From the NCBI GenBank assembly GCA_016181565.1, contig JACOZA010000081.1, forward strand, positions 1-34,338: a stretch of 34,338 nt of DNA. The letters run 5' to 3'. Each line of letters begins with the position of its first letter. Position 1 is the stretch's first letter. The notes below the pieces were generated by a model that did no database searches, had not been told where the DNA came from, and worked only from the letters and a program-made list of their open reading frames with translations. Below, in pieces: positions 30,021 to 34,338 of this stretch. The translations under genes were made by a program, and so were the position numbers. The stretch comes from Candidatus Sungiibacteriota bacterium (GTDB lineage: Bacteria; Patescibacteriota; Minisyncoccia; Sungbacterales; JACQCQ01).

Positions 30021-30815
30021 TTAATCCAATCGAGCAGCGAGGCCACGCTCGATCTCCTCGATCGCAAGCTTGGCGGCGGCAACGGGATCAGCGGCTTGGG
30101 TGATGGGACGGCCAACCACGAAGTAGTCGGCGCCGTTCCGTGCGGCGTTCTCGATGGTGTCCACTCGCGCCTGATCTTGCTTTTCTGCGCCAGCCGGTCT
30201 AAGACCAGGGGTAACGATGATGAAATCCGGACCGAGAGCCTGGCGAATGGCGACGACTTCCTTCACAGAAGCGACAACGCCGTCGAGTCCAGCGGTCTTG
30301 GCGCGTCGCGCACGGGCCAGCACCAGCCTCTCGACTTCGGTTTGCTCGAACCGGTCAATGCCCTCCTTACCGAGATTGTGCCGATCGAATACTTCACGCG
30401 GTGTTCGCACCAGCCGTTCGTCCCGGAGTTCATCGTAGGTGTGGCTTGTCAGAACAGTCACGCCTAGCACCAGCGGGTAATCCGGAAGAAGACTAATGGT
30501 TCGCGCTCCGCGGACGGCCGCCTCCATCATGGTGGTTCCGGGCGAGCAGTGGACGTTGAACATGTGGACGCCCATCTTAGTCGCCTCACGCGCGGCGCCC
30601 TCGACCGTGTTAGGGATGTCGTGGAACTTGAGATCGAGGAAAACCTCCAGCTCGCGCTTCAACATCTTTTTGACGGCGGACGGACCTGCGGCTGTGAAAA
30701 GTTGACTGCCGATCTTGATGTGCGTCACGATTCCCTTGAGCTGGTCAGCGAGAGCTTCAGCTTCGGCGAGTGAACTAACATCAAAAGCCACAATAAGTCG
30801 GTCTTTCGGTTCCAT
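30021..30815 (-). CDS. pyrF: orotidine-5'-phosphate decarboxylase
   Basis: The enzyme decarboxylates OMP to UMP. The 264-residue TIM-barrel has LIVAFDVSSLAEAEAL, the catalytic LDLKFHDIPNTV motif, VLGVTVLTSH, FIIVTPGLRP and DYFVVGRPIT. It is longer than E. coli PyrF (245) because of an insertion around residues 140-165. An unusually perfect ribosome binding site (AAGGAGG) precedes the ATG, in contrast to the weak sites of flanking genes. It is read from its own promoter and is followed by pyrE. No other de novo pyrimidine genes are in the window. Confidence 0.95.
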   Translation of the reverse strand: MEPKDRLIVAFDVSSLAEAEALADQLKGIVTHIKIGSQLFTAAGPSAVKKMLKRELEVFLDLKFHDIPNTVEGAAREATKMGVHMFNVHCSPGTTMMEAAVRGARTISLLPDYPLVLGVTVLTSHTYDELRDERLVRTPREVFDRHNLGKEGIDRFEQTEVERLVLARARRAKTAGLDGVVASVKEVVAIRQALGPDFIIVTPGLRPAGAEKQDQARVDTIENAARNGADYFVVGRPITQAADPVAAAKLAIEEIERGLAARLD

Positions 30816-30849
30816 AGTCCCTCCTTGTTGTCAGTGAACTGCTGGATTA

Positions 30850-30878
30850 GTTGTAGTGAAAAGCCAGCTTTAAGTCAA
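30850..30878 (-). promoter_or_regulatory. promoter of pyrF-pyrE
   Basis: On the minus strand TTGACT (30878-30873), 17-base spacer, TACAAC (30855-30850). It starts directly after the mfd stop and lies 34 bases before the pyrF ATG. Confidence 0.65.
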
Positions 30879-30880
30879 TG

Positions 30881-32893
30881 TTAAAGAAGTTCGGCGGTGC
30901 CGCCTTTTAACGTCTCGAGCGCATCCGACAAAAGCTGGCAGTATAAATTGAGCCCGCCTTTCTGTACAGCGCCGGATTGGTCTTTGCCCAAGATGGCGCC
31001 GGCGCCGCGCATTTCAAGATCGCGGAGCGCAATCTCATAACCCGAGCCGAGCGCTTCGAAGGCCTCAAGAGTTTCTAACCGTTCACGGGCTTCGGGAGTC
31101 AAGTGCTGTGCCGGATATAAAAAGTAGGCGAAGGCCTGTCGGTCGCCGCGCCCGATGCGGCCGCGAATCTGATAGGCCTGGGCCAGCCCCAGGCGCGTGG
31201 CGTTTTCGACAATCAATGTATTGACGTTTGAAAAGTCGAGCCCATTTTCAATGATGGTCGTGGCGACCAGTACATCGGTTTTCTTTTCACGGAAACGGTT
31301 GAGCTCATGCAGGAGTGTTTTTTCATCCATGCGGCCATGAATCATGCCGATGGCGGCATCCGGCAGTGACTCTTGGATTTTTCGCGCAGCGAGCGAGATC
31401 GTTTCGACGCGGTTGTGGAGAACATAGACTTGGCCGTCTCGAGCCAGTTCCTCTTTGATGGCTTTTATTTGAATGTCCTCGCTGAACGGAAGGACAAAAT
31501 TTTTGACGGCGATGCGCTCCGGCAAGGGATCGTTGACTTCTGACATGCCGCGGAGTCCCGCCAGGGTGAGGGAGAGTGTTCGGGGGATGGGGGTGGCGGA
31601 GAGCGACAGAATGTCGAGCTCGCTCCGCAGTTTTTTAAAGTGTTCTTTCTGCCGGACGCCGAAGCGCTGTTCTTCGTCCACGATCAAAAACCCGAGCTTC
31701 GGCGCTGCGACATCCTTGGAGAGCAGCCGATGCGTTCCGATGATAATGTCAATCCGGCCGCGGGCGAGCGATTCAATGATTTCTTTTTCACTTTTTGAGT
31801 CGGTGAGGCGAGAAAGTGCGGCGACGCGGACGGGGAAGTCGGAGAAACGTTCGGTAAAAGTTCGAGAGTGCTGTTCGACCAAGATAGTGGTTGGCGCAAG
31901 CACCGCCGCTTGTTTGCCGGAAAGCACGGCACGGAGGGCCGCGCGCATCGCGACTTCGGTTTTGCCAAATCCCACGTCTCCCGCCAGCACCCGATCCATA
32001 GGCGTCGGTTTTTCAAAGTCAGCGATAATTTCAGCGGTGGCTCTGGTTTGGGCCGGGGTCTCAATAAAAGGGAAAGCATCGGCGAATCCCGTCTCCATGG
32101 CGCGATCTCCATGCATCGGGGGGCGTTCCTTGCCTTCGCGTTTGGCGTAAATTGAGAGGAGTTCTCGGGCAAATTGGTCGGCCGATGCTTTGATTTTTCT
32201 TTTGGTATTGGGCCAGAGCTGACCTCCCAAGCGGTGGATGGTCGGGTGCTCAAAACCAATATAGAGCGACAGACGTTTCTCCTGTCCAAGGGGGACGAGT
32301 AAGCGGTCGGGCGGAGCACCGCGTCGCGGGGCAGCGTATTCAATGACATGAAATTCATGTCCCTCAACGAATAGCGGATCTTTTTCGAATGTACGAATTC
32401 GTTTATTTGTAATGGATTCGTTATTCGCTGATACTGTTCCGCGATAGATCCCGATGCCGTGATCCAGATGCACAACATACTCGCCCTCGCGGAAAGTTAT
32501 CTCGCGGCTTTTCTTTTTTGGTTTGGGCGGCGGAGCAGCGAACTCTTCATCGGTGATAGCTTCGATGGTGTTGCCATGAAACTCGATTCTTGCAATCTGC
32601 GCTCGGTTGATGGCCGAGACGCGGATGGTGTCTCCGAGCGTTGCAAACTCGCCCGGGGAGATAATCGTCTGGGATTTCTGATAGCCCAGGTCGCCTAATC
32701 TCCGCAGAAGCCCGGAGAGTTTTAGGGCAGTCCCTACTTCAAGCACGAGGATATTTCGCTGCCACCAGGGCTGGGTTTTTGCGGCGCGCAAGACCCTTTC
32801 TTCGTTTTCCGCGAACCACAAAGCCCCCCGCTCCAAAAATGTGGGGATGACGGCAGCGATTATGACGCGTTTTTCCGAATTACTTTCCTTCAC
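30881..32893 (-). CDS. mfd: Mfd-like transcription-repair coupling translocase, short form
   Basis: Mfd pushes stalled RNA polymerase off DNA. Here only 670 residues remain of the usual 1,100 or so. Residues 1-115 keep a remnant of the UvrB-like part (SPGEFATLGDTIRVS ... ARIEFHGNTIEAI). Residues 130-230 form the CarD-like RNA polymerase-interaction domain (EGEYVVHLDHGIGIY). The RecG-like translocase follows with Walker A GDVGFGKTE (residues 305-313), VDEEQRFG (405-412), SATPIPRTLSLT and the TRG segment near the C-terminus (YEIALRDLEMRGAGAILG). The N-terminal UvrA-binding module and the C-terminal regulatory domain D7 are missing. The start is GTG, directly after an in-frame TGA. Confidence 0.93.
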   Translation of the reverse strand: MKESNSEKRVIIAAVIPTFLERGALWFAENEERVLRAAKTQPWWQRNILVLEVGTALKLSGLLRRLGDLGYQKSQTIISPGEFATLGDTIRVSAINRAQIARIEFHGNTIEAITDEEFAAPPPKPKKKSREITFREGEYVVHLDHGIGIYRGTVSANNESITNKRIRTFEKDPLFVEGHEFHVIEYAAPRRGAPPDRLLVPLGQEKRLSLYIGFEHPTIHRLGGQLWPNTKRKIKASADQFARELLSIYAKREGKERPPMHGDRAMETGFADAFPFIETPAQTRATAEIIADFEKPTPMDRVLAGDVGFGKTEVAMRAALRAVLSGKQAAVLAPTTILVEQHSRTFTERFSDFPVRVAALSRLTDSKSEKEIIESLARGRIDIIIGTHRLLSKDVAAPKLGFLIVDEEQRFGVRQKEHFKKLRSELDILSLSATPIPRTLSLTLAGLRGMSEVNDPLPERIAVKNFVLPFSEDIQIKAIKEELARDGQVYVLHNRVETISLAARKIQESLPDAAIGMIHGRMDEKTLLHELNRFREKKTDVLVATTIIENGLDFSNVNTLIVENATRLGLAQAYQIRGRIGRGDRQAFAYFLYPAQHLTPEARERLETLEAFEALGSGYEIALRDLEMRGAGAILGKDQSGAVQKGGLNLYCQLLSDALETLKGGTAELL

Positions 32894-32991
32894 TCATCAA
32901 TATTGACCGCGCTTTTCGGCTGCTGGTACTCTAACACTCATATTTGCGCTAAGACAAATAATCTCGTTCCTATATATAGCTGAAAAGCTGT

Positions 32992-33009
32992 AAGCTTGAG
33001 TTCGAGCTT
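32992..33009. repeat. short palindrome between pth and mfd
   Basis: AAGCTTGA and TCGAGCTT form an 8-bp inverted repeat with a two-base centre, with a neighbouring AGCT-GAAA-AGCT hairpin at about 32978-32989. There is no T-run on the minus strand, so it is a weak terminator candidate at best. Confidence 0.4.
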
Positions 33010-33020
33010 CCCGCTTTGTT

Positions 33021-33659
33021 TCATTTATTATAATGATTCATTACCTTTTCCGGTGGATCGTTGGTGAGTTCTCCTAAGGCGCCTACGGTTTTCAGTCTGG
33101 CTTTTTTCATCAGCGACTCCTCCGCGGGGGAGAATCTCTTTAAGACCAGGTCTTCTGCCGGTATACGTTTCCTTTTTTTCTTGTTTTTTACAGTGCTCCA
33201 GTCACCCCATTTGCGCTGACCTCTTAACGACAGATTCTTGGGTTGGGGCGGGCCGATGCCGATGCGAAAGCGCCAGAATTTCTTGGTGCCGAGGGCGCGC
33301 ATGACGGATTCAACGCCTTTGTGGCCGGCTGAATCGCGGTTGAAAGAGAGCTTGGTTCTTCCCAGCTCAATGTCCGCATCGTCGTGAACCACAAAAATGC
33401 GGTCCGGCTTGGGCTTGAAAGCCAACTGGGCTTTTTGGGCGGCTTGGCCGGATTTATTCATGAATGTTTCGGGGAGTATCACGATATATCTTTCTTTGCC
33501 GAGCTTGCCTTCGGATAAAAGCGCTTTCAATTTTTCATTTGGGGTTGGCGCGCCGAATCCATGCTTTTTTATAAACGCCAGAACAGTGTCGCGGCCGATG
33601 TTGTGACGCGTGCCTTCGTAATCTTTGCCGGGATTGCCGAGGCCGATTAAGAGAATCAT
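33021..33659 (-). CDS. pth: peptidyl-tRNA hydrolase
   Basis: The enzyme frees tRNAs from peptidyl-tRNA released by stalled ribosomes. The 212-residue protein has LIGLGNPGKDYEGTRHNIG with the catalytic His, ETFMNKSGQAA with the conserved Asn, VVHDDADIELGRTKLSF with Asp, and SAGHKGVESVMRALG. A basic insertion (about 150-172, KNKKKRKR) is not usual for bacterial Pth (about 190 residues). The start codon lies in the 3' arm of a leader element, and its ATG overlaps the TGA of a 45-residue upstream ORF. It is divergent from lepB. Confidence 0.95.
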   Translation of the reverse strand: MILLIGLGNPGKDYEGTRHNIGRDTVLAFIKKHGFGAPTPNEKLKALLSEGKLGKERYIVILPETFMNKSGQAAQKAQLAFKPKPDRIFVVHDDADIELGRTKLSFNRDSAGHKGVESVMRALGTKKFWRFRIGIGPPQPKNLSLRGQRKWGDWSTVKNKKKRKRIPAEDLVLKRFSPAEESLMKKARLKTVGALGELTNDPPEKVMNHYNK

Positions 33660-33793
33660 ACCCCGCAGTAGAACTTCGGATTTATGTTATTGCAGTAGTA
33701 TTCCGGGCTCGTAGTTTTGTTTCTAGCAGTCATAGTATCACGATGCCTTTTATTCCCCCGCGAGACCCTTTCCGAAGTTTCACTACGGGGCAT
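33656..33793 (-). CDS. 45-residue ORF before pth, ATGA-coupled
   Basis: The frame opens at the predicted transcript start (MPRSETSERV...) and ends ...NPKFYCGV with TGA inside the pth start (ATGA 33659-33656). The product is basic with no recognised domain. The leuS leader starts MPGSEN and, in the same frame after one stop, reads SFYYRV at the equivalent end, so part of the likeness could be coding. Chance of an open frame this long is roughly one in nine, so the support comes from its position and the twin element. Confidence 0.4.
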   Translation of the reverse strand: MPRSETSERVSRGNKRHRDTMTARNKTTSPEYYCNNINPKFYCGV

Positions 33794-33795
33794 AC
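33657..33795 (-). promoter_or_regulatory. structured leader of pth, copy B of the two-copy element
   Basis: On the minus strand GTATGCCCCGTAGTGAAAC plus TTCGGA (33795-33771) pairs with TCCGAAGTTC plus TACTGCGGGGTATG (33680-33657), which ends at the pth ATG. About 24 positions pair with one internal A-C mismatch at the same place as in the leuS copy. ACTACG inside the loop (about 33709-33714) could pair with CGTAGT of the 5' arm instead, an alternative fold. Confidence 0.6.
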
Positions 33796-33801
33796 GACTG
33801 T

Positions 33802-33807
33802 AGTATA
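33802..33807 (-). promoter_or_regulatory. -10 box TATACT of the pth leader
   Basis: Minus-strand TATACT stands six bases before GTATG of the 5' arm, matching TATAGT six bases before the leuS copy. No convincing -35 is seen (TAGTTG at 17 bases). Confidence 0.5.
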
Positions 33808-33867
33808 TAGCCGCTGGCTGTTAGCAACTAGCATGTCGCGTTCTTTTTCCCAAACCCTGGTCAGGAC

Positions 33868-33896
33868 TTGAAAGAGGCAGATTTTCCTGTTATAAT
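33868..33896 (+). promoter_or_regulatory. promoter of lepB
   Basis: TTGAAA (33868-33873), 17-base spacer ending TGT (extended -10), TATAAT (33891-33896). The start should be near 33903, giving a leader of about 30 bases. Confidence 0.85.
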
Positions 33897-33934
33897 GAGT
33901 TATCTTTTATCTAAAATTGGCTCAGGCACGAGAG

Positions 33935-34338
33935 ATGAACGATAGAATGGAAACCCCAACCGAACCTTCCACCACCCTCAAGAGTCGCATACTGCATGAA
34001 GCGTGGGACGTTTTAAAGATTTTGCTGGTGGCTCTGGCGATTGTGGTTCCCGTCCGCTACTTCGTGGCGCAGCCCTTCATCGTCAAAGGCGCTTCCATGG
34101 AGCCGACGTTTGAGGAGCTTAACTACCTTGTCATCGATGAACTTTCTTACTATTTCCGCGCTCCAGCGCGCGGAGAAGTGGTGGTGTTTCGTTTCCCGCT
34201 GGATCCATCGCAATATTTCATTAAGCGCATCATCGGCCTGCCGGGGGAAACGGTGATTATCCACGACGGTAAAGTTTATGTCGAGAAGGGTGAGAATGAG
34301 GAGTCATCATTGCTTCCCGAGCCGTATCTTCCGGATAA
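33935..34338 (+). CDS. lepB: signal peptidase I (3' truncated by window edge)
   Basis: The membrane serine/lysine peptidase cleaves signal peptides from exported proteins. The frame begins at ATG 33935 (MNDRMETPTEP) and runs off the window after 134 codons; ATG 33947 is an alternative start. One membrane anchor lies at residues 24-44. The catalytic Ser is residue 54 in KGASMEPTF (codon 34094-34096) and the catalytic Lys is residue 97 in YFIKRIIGLPGE (34223-34225). Secreted proteins in this window, such as the CARDB-like protein, would be its substrates. It is driven by the strong extended -10 promoter just upstream. Confidence 0.95.
   Translation, partial: MNDRMETPTEPSTTLKSRILHEAWDVLKILLVALAIVVPVRYFVAQPFIVKGASMEPTFEELNYLVIDELSYYFRAPARGEVVVFRFPLDPSQYFIKRIIGLPGETVIIHDGKVYVEKGENEESSLLPEPYLPD

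Noticed and set aside
31684..32478. 264-residue same-strand ORF overlapping mfd
   Set aside because: Out-of-frame reading of the Mfd translocase region; low-complexity Arg/Ser/Pro-rich translation without family features.
33778..33795. ParB-type site in the pth-lepB gap (GTTTCACTAC)
   Set aside because: It is only a half-match to parS and is explained as the 5' arm of the pth leader.

Overview
The window most likely comes from a Patescibacteria (Candidate Phyla Radiation, Parcubacteria-like) bacterium of intermediate GC. The inference rests on short, tightly packed genes with many ATGA stop/start overlaps, several translation genes in CPR-style versions (a LeuRS with an HVGN signature, a short MetRS and a small Mfd), surface proteins with CARDB-like or DUF11-like repeats, and A-rich or palindromic short repeats inserted inside coding sequences. 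The standard genetic code is used, with TGA read as stop. No rRNA operon, CRISPR array or complete insertion sequence is visible.

Layout, + strand, 1-13.5 kb: the 3' part of ileS carrying an inserted histidine-phosphatase domain, recO, a membrane-anchored surface protein, glyS, an M16 peptidase, an AI-2E family permease, a small membrane protein, metG and tatD. A retron-type reverse transcriptase follows tatD. It is preceded by a structured region with the layout of a retron msr-msd RNA (matching a1/a2 ends, an AGC after a1, a long hairpin) and closed by a strong terminator.

13.5-21.6 kb, + strand: a promoter and an unusual leader lead into an operon of leuS, tsaC/sua5, glyA, ddl, a C39-like peptidase, folD and a PAP2 phosphatase. 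A perfect 47-bp tandem duplication straddles the tsaC/glyA junction, and the 3' end of ddl has been replaced by sequence overlapping the next gene. LeuRS, TatD and GlyA carry in-frame short repeats that also occur between genes.

21.6-34.3 kb: a secreted CARDB-like protein and tRNA-Leu(CAA) on the minus strand, then parB on the plus strand transcribed from a promoter whose -35 box is the reverse of the tRNA's -35 box. Next, on the minus strand, come a Rel/SpoT-type ppGpp enzyme, topA, dprA, a self-contained pyrF-pyrE cassette, a shortened mfd and pth. The + strand then resumes with the 5' part of lepB.

The strongest candidates for something undescribed are: (1) the retron between tatD and leuS, with no adjacent effector gene; (2) a pair of matching leader elements upstream of leuS and of pth. 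Each begins at the predicted transcription start, ends at the start codon, and has arms that pair with a compensatory change between the two copies. Each also begins with a short ORF (MPGSEN... / MPRSET...). (3) The phosphatase domain inside IleRS. (4) The RPE-like in-frame repeat insertions. All functional calls come from reading the sequence and family knowledge; no search was run.
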